Positions 1 to 7,016 of a DNA stretch of 32,664 bases are shown in pieces. The notes beneath the pieces are model-generated. The model had not been told where the DNA came from and made no database searches. It was given only the letters and a program-made list of their open reading frames with translations. Source of the stretch: Bryobacteraceae bacterium (GTDB taxonomy: Bacteria > Acidobacteriota > Terriglobia > Bryobacterales > Bryobacteraceae); contig JASHRP010000272.1 of the NCBI GenBank assembly GCA_030037375.1, positions 1 to 32,664 on the forward strand. Reading direction: 5' to 3'. A program made the position numbers and the translations under genes. Positions within the stretch are counted from its first letter, which is position 1; the number at the start of each line of letters is the position of its first letter.

Positions 1-2
1 CC

Positions 3-338
3 GCTGAGCCTGCCCCGCCGCCTGCGCCGTCCACGCCGATCCCTGCTGGCGCGGTCAGAGTCGGCGGTAACGTCCAGGCTACTAAGCTGGTCACGAAAGT
101 CACGCCCGTGTATCCGCCGATCGCCAAGCAAGCGAAGATTCAAGGTACGGTGGAGCTTCAGGCGGTGATTGCCGCGGACGGGACGGTCGCCAATCTCACC
201 TTAGTGTCCACCACGTCGCCGCTACTGGTGCAGAACGCGATGGAGGCCGTGAGGCAGTGGGTCTACGCGCCGACCTTGCTCAACGGCCAGCCGGTGCAGG
301 TTGTGACCAACGTCATGATAAACTTCGCGCTCAACTAA
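3..338 (+). CDS. TonB-family protein, C-terminal part (5' end outside window)
   Basis: The reading frame is open from the window edge to a TAA at 336-338, so this is the 3' part of a longer gene. About 111 residues are visible. They begin with a proline/alanine-rich linker, followed by a TonB C-terminal domain. That domain contains VTPVYPPIAKQAKIQGTV, then a VIAADGTV turn, an NAMEAVRQWVYAP helix-to-strand segment and a final strand ending ALN. The YPP...A...G.V pattern and the W.Y.P element are typical of TonB C-terminal domains. In the family this domain sits in the periplasm and couples inner-membrane energy to outer-membrane receptors. In Acidobacteriota it also occurs on other envelope proteins, so a dedicated energy-transducer role is not proven. 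Confidence 0.85.
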   Translation, partial: AEPAPPPAPSTPIPAGAVRVGGNVQATKLVTKVTPVYPPIAKQAKIQGTVELQAVIAADGTVANLTLVSTTSPLLVQNAMEAVRQWVYAPTLLNGQPVQVVTNVMINFALN

Positions 339-361
339 GAAATCATCTCTCGCGCTGAAGT

Positions 362-408
362 GGAGCCTCGGTAGCGCGGGTGAAGAATGGCCGCGAGGCT
401 CCGCTACC
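362..408 (+). other. Two overlapping inverted repeats between the TonB-like gene and the CusF remnant
   Basis: GGAGCCTCG at 362-370 is exactly complementary to CGAGGCTCC at 394-402. GGTAGCG at 370-376 is exactly complementary to CGCTACC at 402-408, which ends right before the ATG at 409. The order is A-B-A'-B', so the helices could form an H-type pseudoknot, or the element could be a degraded interspersed repeat. There is no T-run, so a simple intrinsic terminator is not indicated. The arm at 394-402 covers the only GAGG-like ribosome-binding sequence before the next gene. Confidence 0.5.
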
Positions 409-662
409 ATGAAAACCCCGAATCGTCTGGCGCTGGCGGTTGTTCTGGCCCTGGTTATCGCGTCACTGAGTCTGGCGCAAAGTCCGCCGAAAAAATCCTA
501 CACGTTTCACGGCAAGGTGATTTCGGTCGACAAAAGCGCCAAAACGTTGAATATCGATGGCGAAAAGGTCGAAGGCTGGATGGCTGCCGTGACCATGAAC
601 TACAAGTCGATGACCCGTCAGTTGTGGACAAGCTGGGTAGTGCGGTCTTAGCGGGGGGATGA
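409..662 (+). pseudogene. CusF-like copper-binding protein, frameshifted and truncated
   Basis: The frame from ATG 409 gives a signal peptide (about residues 1-24, ending SLSLAQ) and the start of a CusF-type domain: HGKVISVDKSAKTLNIDGE followed by VEGWMAAVTMNYK. The W.....M.M pattern is the metal-ligand region of CusF-like proteins, which bind Cu(I)/Ag(I) in the periplasm. At about 604-607 the frame shifts: the expected continuation VDDPSVVDKL is read from base 606 in the next frame, consistent with one lost G in AAG-GTC. The homology stops a few codons later, at about 636, and the shifted frame ends with TGA at 660-662. The gene is therefore broken by a one-base deletion and has lost its 3' end. 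Copper-related genes lie about 4 kb downstream. Confidence 0.7.
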
Positions 663-717
663 TAGAATGATGCGCTGTAAATCCTGCCTTACGATCAACG
701 CAAATACCGCAACGCGT

Positions 718-1125
718 TTATGTCGTCTTCGCGGCTGAGATGGTTCCACAGACAATAGAGGCTCTGATCCAAGCGCTTTCGAATTTGGCTCAGCAACGCG
801 TGCCCGAGATATATATCGCGCTATCAACTCCCGGAGGTAGCGTGATGCATGGCATTACGCTCTACAACTTTCTCAGGGGTGTGCCATTTAAACTGGATCA
901 TACACAACATTGGGAATGTCGATTCGATTGGGAATGCGGTGTTTCTTGGGGTTTAGATGAAGATATGCATGTGCGCACTCCACGTTTATGTTTCATGGAG
1001 TGGGAACCGATAGACCGGCTAGCCGCTTTGAGGAGAAGCTACTCCGCGAGTTGCTCGATAGTGTCGAAAGCGACCAGCGCCGGATCGGTACGATCATTAC
1101 CGAATGGACTTGCCCCCATTTTGAG
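718..1125 (+). pseudogene. ClpP-like serine protease remnant with two frame changes
   Basis: Three pieces in different frames line up as one ClpP/SppA-fold protein. Piece 1 (to about 895) reads YVVFAAEMVPQT, then an ALSNLAQQ helix and IALSTPGGSVMHG. Piece 2 (about 897-953) reads HNIGNVDSIGNAVFLG, which carries the expected nucleophile serine region, and then meets a TAG at 954-956. Piece 3 (961 onward) reads RYACAHSTFMFHGVG and then FEEKLLRELLDS. An extra base near 896 explains the first shift; the second lies at about 950-960. Similarity fades after RRIGTIITE, near 1110. In intact relatives this fold hydrolyses peptides and uses the Ser of DSIG and the His of MFHGV. No start codon with a ribosome-binding site is evident. 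The gene is dead, or a read error would have to be present twice. Confidence 0.7.
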
Positions 1126-1370
1126 ACAGCGTCAGCGCTGCGCTCACTAGCGCGAAAACGATTATCGACTTAGCTACGAGCGCCAACAACCGGCAACTGG
1201 CGATGAAGATTAGCGCCGAAGTCGCCAACCTTCAGGGCAAGCTAATCGATGTTCAGCAGCAGGCCCTTACCCTTCAGCAGGAAAATCAAGACCGCAAAGC
1301 TGAGGTGGCTGAAACTCAAAGTGAAGCTAGCCGAAACTGTCCAAGCAGAGCCATGTCAGAAGTGTCTTAA
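1125..1370 (+). pseudogene. Coiled-coil protein N-terminal remnant
   Basis: A frame from 1125 to a TAA at 1368-1370 reads DSVSAALTSAKTIIDLATSA and continues into a heptad-like stretch containing EVANLQGKLIDVQQQALTLQ. It resembles the first part of small hypothetical proteins, often near phage genes, that have a short N-terminal helix, a coiled coil and then a C-terminal domain. A TGA at 1122-1124 closes the frame on the 5' side and there is no start codon with a ribosome-binding site. It overlaps or abuts the end of the ClpP-like remnant. A CQKC pair in another frame at about 1350-1365 might belong to the lost C-terminus. I cannot assign a function. Confidence 0.4.
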
Positions 1371-1635
1371 GAGAGGCTGGCACGTTGAATGGAGCGGCCC
1401 GGCCCCCCTGATTCGAACACCTTGGGGTACGGCAACGTTTATACCGGTGCAGCTTCTGCGGGTTAGAAGAGGCGCAGTCGGTCGTTATGAAGAGGTAGCG
1501 CCGCACAGCGTTCGCCGCGCGAACGGGAACTGACGCATTGCTTTCAATTGGCACGCATTTGTGCACACAAAGGTCATTTGCAAAAGGCAGGCCGCATAGT
1601 AGGCATCAAGTAACTGGCTTAGTTTCAAAAGCTTA
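1371..1635. other. No recognisable gene
   Basis: Between the coiled-coil remnant and tRNA-Leu I see only short frames with repeated stops and no motif I can name. A TTCGAAT-like stretch read on the minus strand near 1409-1417 looks like a tRNA T-loop, but no matching stems or acceptor arm can be built around it. Confidence 0.5.
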
Positions 1636-1724
1636 TGGTGCCCGGGGTGGGACTTGAACCCACACTCTCCTTGCGGAAAAAGGGATTTTAAGTCCCTTGC
1701 GTCTGCCGATTTCGCCACCCGGGC
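1636..1724 (-). tRNA. tRNA-Leu (anticodon UAA)
   Basis: On the minus strand the acceptor arm GCCCGGG (1724-1718) pairs with CCCGGGC (1646-1640), followed by discriminator A and an encoded CCA at 1638-1636. The anticodon arm is AGGGA-CTTAAAA-TCCCT, giving anticodon UAA for codon UUA. A long variable arm marks it as a class II tRNA, and the T-arm contains GGTTCAAGTCC. The length is 89 nt with CCA. It borders a stretch of broken genes (409-1370), and tRNA genes are common integration sites, but I found no direct-repeat copy of its 3' end in the window. Confidence 0.97.
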
Positions 1725-1843
1725 CTATGAAAAATTTTATTTCGAGAGTCCATCGCCGGTGCTTGGCCCCATCAGCTTCATGATAGTGAATACATCCGCT
1801 CCTGTCTCGCCCGTACGGACCCGGCGCGTCTTTGAGTTGTACC

Positions 1844-2743
1844 ATGGAGCCGGTGGAAGTGTCTGAGAACAAGGTGAGAACTCGTCCCCCGTTGCTATTT
1901 AGCATCGCGAAGGACATGGAAAGGAAAAAGGTCCGTGGTAGCACAAAGTTACTGCGGATCTTGAAGTGCGCCGGCTATCTTGACCGGCCAGTGGACTACC
2001 GGCTCGGTAATGGCATCGAGCTTCGCGTACCGATAGCTCGGAACGAATATGACGCCACAGACTTAGCCGAATATGAGTCTGACTTGGTCGCCTCGCTCAC
2101 AAGGGAGGCCCGCGGTCTCCCTGAGAAGATCACGTTAATCGATGTAGGGGCGGATATCGGCCTATTCAGCCTTAAGGTTCTCGCCAATTGCGGGGGGATC
2201 TCCCGGGTACTCGCATTTGAGCCGAATAGGGACGGCTATCCATGGCTGAGAACCAATCTGTCGCGCCTGCCGAAGCAGATTCGCGCGCAGGCAATTCCGC
2301 TAGCGGTCGCCGATTTTGAAGGACAGGGAAGGCTAGCGGCTCCGGAAGAACGTTTCGCTATCCACGATGTGAATCATACGCAGTACTATCTGGAATCCGG
2401 CGGCGGCGGCCCAATTCCCGTGACGACGCTGGACGCTTTGGACCTGCCCGCGCGGTCGAGTTTAATCATAAAAATCGATGTCGAAGGTGGCGAACTGTCG
2501 GTCCTGCGCGGCGCGAGGAAAACGATTGCTGAGGCGGCGGCTTGCCTTATCGTCTTCGAAGCCCACCCGCTGGTGGCGCAACGAACCGGTATCGACCCGG
2601 TTGAGTGTCTGCGGTTTCTGGCTACCATACGCCCTTTTCAGGCCGTTGCGGCGGAGAATGGCCAGTCCATCGGCGTGGATCGCCCGCTCTTCGATCAATT
2701 GCCCCCGACCCGGGTTTACAACCTGATCGCCAGGTCGCGGTAG
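1844..2743 (+). CDS. FkbM-family SAM-dependent methyltransferase
   Basis: This is predicted to be a cytosolic enzyme of about 299 residues that transfers a methyl group from S-adenosylmethionine. Residues 98-106 (LIDVGADIG) form the glycine-rich SAM loop. AFEPN at about 124-128 carries the acidic residue expected to bind the ribose. KIDVEGGEL at about 210-218 is the hallmark FkbM motif, followed by VLRGA. Family members O-methylate sugars, lipids or natural products; the substrate cannot be read here. I chose ATG 1844; an in-frame TTG at 1832 and a later ATG near 1916 are alternatives, and none has a strong ribosome-binding site. It stands alone on its strand, between tRNA-Leu and a convergent gene, so it may have been acquired together with the broken genes beyond the tRNA. 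That last point is inference. Confidence 0.88.
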   Translation: MEPVEVSENKVRTRPPLLFSIAKDMERKKVRGSTKLLRILKCAGYLDRPVDYRLGNGIELRVPIARNEYDATDLAEYESDLVASLTREARGLPEKITLIDVGADIGLFSLKVLANCGGISRVLAFEPNRDGYPWLRTNLSRLPKQIRAQAIPLAVADFEGQGRLAAPEERFAIHDVNHTQYYLESGGGGPIPVTTLDALDLPARSSLIIKIDVEGGELSVLRGARKTIAEAAACLIVFEAHPLVAQRTGIDPVECLRFLATIRPFQAVAAENGQSIGVDRPLFDQLPPTRVYNLIARSR

Positions 2744-2774
2744 GAAGCGAAGAGGTTCGCCCCGACTCAGGGCT

Positions 2775-4679
2775 TCATCGGTGAGGACTTGTCGCGTTGC
2801 CCTCATAGGTGCCCGTACCGGGACCCGGCAGTTCATCAGCGCGTGGGCCAGTGTAGCGAACCACTTGAAGCCCGGTCTTGTTATCTAGAATATAGATCAG
2901 GCCATCCTTGAAAACCGGATATGTGCGGGCGATTCCGTGCGGAAGCGTCAGCGCGTATCCTACTTCCCGGGGAGTTTGTGGAACCGAGATATCGATCGCG
3001 CGAAGGCCATGCGCGTACCACGTGTTGAATACGAGATTCTTGAACACTGTCGGATTGTGATTCTGCTGGGCGCCGATCTGATAGCCGGGACGATTGGGTT
3101 GATTGAGACAAACGTCTAATTGATTGTCCGGAATCGAAAAGGCCCCGATCATTATTGGCGTTATTTCCGACTCCACTGACATCATCCGGGCGTAATTCAA
3201 CGGACAGCCTCCATTTTCGTCGGTAATCCAAACATAGGCCGGAAGGCCCTTGGTATTTCCCTTCACCTGCGCGGGACGGTTCGGAACGAACACGGCGCTA
3301 TGTGTCCCGGTGGGAGTGGCGTTGACCGGCGGGTAAACATCGAAACGTGAGCGGGTGAGCAGAACCAAGTAGCGCTCGACTTTTGCTTCTGGCGATCCGT
3401 CGGATGCCAGCATGGCTTTCATTCCGGGGTCGTCGTTTACCACCATGTGGAGGCAATCATTCGCGAGCGCGGGAAGTTTGGAGGCATCGATTTTGCCGCC
3501 GGCGGAGACAATCGTCGAGCGAGCGTTGCAGCCGGCTGTTCCCGCCGCCAATTCCGAATTCTTGTGGTGCGCGATCGCTTCAGAGTTCAGAATGTAGAAT
3601 CCCGCGGTGGTGCCGGCTACGTAAACACGCTCGCCGTTGTCCAAGATGGAGATGGAGTGCAGCCGGTTTTGCTCATTATTTTGGAAATTCGCCGCCCGGC
3701 CCGCGAGGTTCTTGTTATTGCTGAAATCGAGAAAGCGGCCATCCGAAAAAAGACCGGTCGCATCGGGCTTTTCATTCACCGGAGGCCCGCCCACCTCTTG
3801 CAGCGTGAACGTCCCCAAAGCCTTGGCCTTCGGCAGCATCTCGCCTGTGTCCTCGTCGGTTACCGCCAGCGCTGTCAAATCCGCTGTCTTGAGACCCGGA
3901 TGATCGGGATCAGGCAGACCTGAAGTCCAGTTCGTCACATAAGCGACAACGCGATTCGTGTTTGCCGGATCGTGCCAAAGGTAGAACTCATGGGATTGGC
4001 CGTGAAAATCGAAGACCTCGCTCTTCGACGCCGGCAGGCAGGTATTCATGTCGATCGCATACGCTTCGAACCAGCCGATTTGGTTGGTTCCCCCGTTGCG
4101 GAGCAGGATGTAGCGGTCTTCCCCCTTAGATGTTTTGTAGACAAGTGCTCTTAGCTCGCGATCATCGAAGCCCTGATTGCCCTCGACGTTAGCGGGAATC
4201 TCGCCGACCTGAACAGGCGGATCCTTCAGCGGGTTGGGTTGGATCTTGAAAATGTTAATCGCATGCCGGCGGCCGGCGCCGTTCTGATGACCAGCGAAGA
4301 TGCAATTGCCGGCGATGCCGAGACCACGGCCGTCGCCCGCGCCGTCCAAATCGCCGCCTCTCCAGCCTCCCGTAGCGGGATCCTTTGTCGAAGGAACCGT
4401 AATCACCCAATGGACATGCTCGAAATTCCGAAAGAGATGCAAATCGTTTTCAAGCTTAGCGAAGCCCGCTCGGGCGTCTTCTTCAGAGGCCATGGGGTCT
4501 GGCTTGCCATCGCGGTTGACGCGGACCGAAGGCATCTCCCCGGTCGGGGTGGCAAAGGTCGATGGCTGGCAGCCAGCCGGGTCCTTCGAATAGTCGACGC
4601 ACTCGGCGAAAGCGGAACCGCTCAACGCCACAACGCCAATCGCCAGCAGACAAACATTGATCCTTGAATTGATCGCCAC
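2775..4679 (-). CDS. Secreted LVIVD/beta-propeller-like protein
   Basis: The product is about 634 residues. The start is GTG 4679, because AGGAG at 4690-4686 sits 6 nt upstream and a signal peptide follows at once (residues 1-25, ending GSAFA before ECVDY). The 14-codon extension to an upstream ATG at 4721 would run across the -10 box and the expected transcription start and has no ribosome-binding site. The mature protein has repeated strand-turn segments such as HSISILDNGERVYVAGTT and ARTYPVFKDGLIYILD, with an AIDISVPQTPREVGY stretch near the end. This is the pattern of LVIVD-repeat proteins, which are thought to be extracytoplasmic beta-propellers of unknown function. It has several paired cysteines but no catalytic motif that I recognise. 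It is divergent from the metal-binding/cytochrome operon at 4824. Confidence 0.75.
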   Translation of the reverse strand: MAINSRINVCLLAIGVVALSGSAFAECVDYSKDPAGCQPSTFATPTGEMPSVRVNRDGKPDPMASEEDARAGFAKLENDLHLFRNFEHVHWVITVPSTKDPATGGWRGGDLDGAGDGRGLGIAGNCIFAGHQNGAGRRHAINIFKIQPNPLKDPPVQVGEIPANVEGNQGFDDRELRALVYKTSKGEDRYILLRNGGTNQIGWFEAYAIDMNTCLPASKSEVFDFHGQSHEFYLWHDPANTNRVVAYVTNWTSGLPDPDHPGLKTADLTALAVTDEDTGEMLPKAKALGTFTLQEVGGPPVNEKPDATGLFSDGRFLDFSNNKNLAGRAANFQNNEQNRLHSISILDNGERVYVAGTTAGFYILNSEAIAHHKNSELAAGTAGCNARSTIVSAGGKIDASKLPALANDCLHMVVNDDPGMKAMLASDGSPEAKVERYLVLLTRSRFDVYPPVNATPTGTHSAVFVPNRPAQVKGNTKGLPAYVWITDENGGCPLNYARMMSVESEITPIMIGAFSIPDNQLDVCLNQPNRPGYQIGAQQNHNPTVFKNLVFNTWYAHGLRAIDISVPQTPREVGYALTLPHGIARTYPVFKDGLIYILDNKTGLQVVRYTGPRADELPGPGTGTYEGNATSPHR

Positions 4680-4685
4680 GTGGAT

Positions 4686-4690
4686 CTCCT
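4686..4690 (-). promoter_or_regulatory. Ribosome-binding site that sets the start of the LVIVD-like gene
   Basis: AGGAG on the minus strand, 6 nt before GTG 4679. It decides in favour of the GTG over the upstream ATG at 4721. Confidence 0.75.
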
Positions 4691-4700
4691 GTACCAGAGG

Positions 4701-4729
4701 ACTATACTCCGGCCCTGGCAACTTGTCAA
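4701..4729 (-). promoter_or_regulatory. Sigma-70-type promoter of the LVIVD-like gene
   Basis: On the minus strand TTGACA (4729-4724) is followed by a 17-bp spacer and TATAGT (4706-4701). Transcription would begin near 4694, leaving a leader of about 15 nt that contains the AGGAG site. The hexamers match the consensus at 6/6 and 5/6. Confidence 0.65.
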
Positions 4730-4742
4730 TGACTTACAAGCG

Positions 4743-4773
4743 TTGTTATTAGCGCCCGGCTGGCCAGTATGAT
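4743..4773 (+). promoter_or_regulatory. Possible promoter of the metal-binding/cytochrome operon
   Basis: TTGTTA (4743-4748) and TATGAT (4768-4773) are separated by 19 bp, slightly long. An overlapping TATACT at 4773-4778 is an alternative -10. The control region is shared with the divergent promoter at 4701-4729. Confidence 0.3.
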
Positions 4774-4823
4774 ATACTCCGTGCCGTAGCATCGCCTCCA
4801 GCTACGTCAGGGAGGAAAAAGTC

Positions 4824-5843
4824 ATGAGGAAAAAGTCATACACGCCCGCCTTAATCGTGGCTATTTTATTGGCGGCCTCATCGGCAGTTCCGTTTCTCAA
4901 AAGCGCTTCCATAACCGGCACCGCTCCGAACGAAGATACCGCCTGGGTTTGTCCGATGCATCCGGAATACACAATGGATGTCGCGGGAATCTGCCCCCGC
5001 TGCGGGATGAAGCTGGTTCGCGCTGCTCCGTTCGATGTCCGCGATTACCGGCTGGATTTCCGCACCATTCCGGAGGTCGTGAAACCCGGCCAGAAGTTCA
5101 CCATGCAGTTCAAGATGTTCCGCCCCGGAACCGGCGAACAGGTCAAGAAGTTTGAAGTGGTGCACGAGAAACAATTCCACCTGTTCGTCATTAGCGAAGA
5201 CATGCAGTCGTTTCAGCACATCCACCCCGAAGAGCACGATGACGGCACGTGGACCATCGAGGCGACGGTGCCGAGAGAGGGCTACTACAAAGTCCTCTCC
5301 GATTTCATGCCTAGCGGCGGCGCTCCTCAGTTCCTCGCGCGTCCGCTTGTAACGGCGGGCTATTCGGGCGATCTGGCCGAGAGCAGCGCGCATTTGGTTC
5401 CCGACGCGCCGCTGGCGAAGAAGGCAGTGGAGGACATCACCGCGTCAGTAACCTACGATCCCGAGGTTTGCATGGCCGGCCTGTACTGCCATTTGAACTT
5501 CCACCTGACCGATACCGCAACCGGGCTTCCGGTAAGCGACCTTCAAACCTATCTTGGAGCGTTCGGCCATACGCTGATCATGAGCGAGGACATGGTTCAG
5601 TATGTTCACTCACATCCGCTCGACATTCTCGCGCAGCCCGATGACGACGGCGGCCCCCCGGTGTTCTTAATCCCGCCGGACGCGACGCCGGAGTACCTGG
5701 AGAAGATTCGTGGAGGGCCGGATGTCACTTTCGAAGGACTCATGCCAAAGCCAGGTCACTATCGCGCATGGACCCAATTCCGGCGCGGGGATAAGATCCA
5801 TACCTTCGAGTTCACCTTCGACGCCGTTCCGCCAAAACAATAA
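4824..5843 (+). CDS. Heavy-metal-binding-domain protein with two YtkA-like modules
   Basis: The product is 339 residues. GGGAGG at 4810-4815 lies 8 nt before the ATG. Residues 8-30 form a signal peptide or anchor, so the protein acts outside the cytoplasm. Residues 41-65 are a heavy-metal-binding domain with CPMH (43-46) and CPRCGM (57-62), as found in copper/silver efflux proteins. Two similar modules follow: HLFVISEDMQSFQHIHP (119-135) and HTLIMSEDMVQYVHSHP (249-265). Each has a leading His, a SEDM core and an H-x-H-P ending, which suggests an internal duplication with His/Met ligands. Likely role: binding and handling of copper in the periplasm (inference from the ligands). It is followed after 6 nt by a cytochrome c gene and is almost certainly co-transcribed with it. 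Confidence 0.8.
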   Translation: MRKKSYTPALIVAILLAASSAVPFLKSASITGTAPNEDTAWVCPMHPEYTMDVAGICPRCGMKLVRAAPFDVRDYRLDFRTIPEVVKPGQKFTMQFKMFRPGTGEQVKKFEVVHEKQFHLFVISEDMQSFQHIHPEEHDDGTWTIEATVPREGYYKVLSDFMPSGGAPQFLARPLVTAGYSGDLAESSAHLVPDAPLAKKAVEDITASVTYDPEVCMAGLYCHLNFHLTDTATGLPVSDLQTYLGAFGHTLIMSEDMVQYVHSHPLDILAQPDDDGGPPVFLIPPDATPEYLEKIRGGPDVTFEGLMPKPGHYRAWTQFRRGDKIHTFEFTFDAVPPKQ

Positions 5844-5849
5844 GCGCAA

Positions 5850-7004
5850 ATGAAGAAGGCTTTGCTGCTGTCTCTTGTAGTTTGCGCCTTGGGGATTTCT
5901 CACGGGACGCTCAACAATACGGTTTTGTTCGATCGCGAAATTGTTCGGATTTTGGATTCGCACTGCGTCATGTGTCACGCTGAAAAAGGACCTGCATTTC
6001 CGCTTGAGACTTATGAGCAGACTTGGCTGCAGATGCATCCGATCTATCTGGATGTAATTGCCCGCCACATGCCGCCTTGGCCGGCCGTTCCGGGCTACGG
6101 AATCTTCGCTAACGATAATGCTCTTACTCTGCGCGAGAATCAGTTCATTGTCTCCTGGGTGGAAGGCTTGGGTCCGCGGAACGCAGGGGCGGTATTCTCA
6201 AACACGGCGGCCGCCGGCGCCGAGCAGCCCGCGGAAGTACGAGCGCATACCGACTTCGGCCATTGGCAGTTCGGTGAACCACAGCTTACGCGCCCGCTGG
6301 CAGCGAATACAATCGAGGCGGGTCAAGCGAATCAAATTAAGCGGACGCCGGTCGATCTCGGGCTGACCGCGCCGCGCTGGCTGAGAGCGCTCGAGTACAT
6401 GCCCGGAGACTACCGCGTGGCGCGGGCCGCGGTATTTACGATTCAAGAAACGGGCCAATGGGTAGGAAGCTGGACGCCGTGGTATGGATACCTGAGCCTG
6501 CCGAAAGGAACTGCAATTCGCCTTCCCGCCGGCGCCCACATAATGGCTGAGATTTACTATAAAGGCGGCAAGGAGCGAATAACGGATCAAGGCAAACTGG
6601 GCCTGACGTTCGCGCCGGAACCGGCGCCCAATGCGGTTTCCGATATCGTGCTCGACGCAAAAGCCATCGCGGCCGGGAGAGGCCCCGCGGGGAGGCTCCG
6701 CGGGGCGATCAGACTTACGGCTGAGACGCACATCGTCGCTCTTCGAACCGAAACCGCGGCGAATCTCAAATCGATTGAGGTATTCGCGCGGAAGCTGGAT
6801 GGCGGTACAGAAGTGCTGCTTTATGCGAAGGACTTCCAGCCGGATTGGCCGACGCCATACATCTACAAGGACCCGGTCGTCCTGCCCAGCGGCGCTGAGC
6901 TAACGGTAACCGCATATCTTGCGAATCCAGACGGACCTCAAGCAGCCGCGGTTCGCCTGACAGCGAGCGTGTTTCACAAGGCGGGTGCGCAGCCGCCGCG
7001 CTAA
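5850..7004 (+). CDS. Monohaem cytochrome c with Cu-monooxygenase-like C-terminal half
   Basis: The product is 384 residues. A short signal peptide (residues 1-19) is followed by DSHCVMCH, where C39-x-x-C42-H43 is the covalent haem c site; M74 in ARHMPPW is a likely axial ligand. Residues about 150-384 resemble the beta-sandwich of copper type II, ascorbate-dependent monooxygenases, with GSWTPWYGY and LPAGAHIMAEIYY. In that fold I expect a histidine next to the tyrosine (an 'HY' motif); here it reads YY, so copper catalysis may be lost. This last point is from memory of the family. Electron carriage in the periplasm is the safest role. It lies 6 nt after the metal-binding gene, and its end faces the TonB receptor gene across 12 bp. 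Confidence 0.8.
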   Translation: MKKALLLSLVVCALGISHGTLNNTVLFDREIVRILDSHCVMCHAEKGPAFPLETYEQTWLQMHPIYLDVIARHMPPWPAVPGYGIFANDNALTLRENQFIVSWVEGLGPRNAGAVFSNTAAAGAEQPAEVRAHTDFGHWQFGEPQLTRPLAANTIEAGQANQIKRTPVDLGLTAPRWLRALEYMPGDYRVARAAVFTIQETGQWVGSWTPWYGYLSLPKGTAIRLPAGAHIMAEIYYKGGKERITDQGKLGLTFAPEPAPNAVSDIVLDAKAIAAGRGPAGRLRGAIRLTAETHIVALRTETAANLKSIEVFARKLDGGTEVLLYAKDFQPDWPTPYIYKDPVVLPSGAELTVTAYLANPDGPQAAAVRLTASVFHKAGAQPPR

Positions 7005-7016
7005 GCCGCGAAAGTC

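Noticed and set aside
1400-1445. Possible tRNA fragment with a TTCGAAT loop on the minus strand
   Set aside because: The flanking bases do not form a five-pair T-stem and no acceptor arm is present.
4680-4721. Longer N-terminus of the LVIVD-like protein
   Set aside because: The extra 14 codons would run across the -10 box and the predicted transcription start; AGGAG and the signal peptide fit the GTG at 4679.
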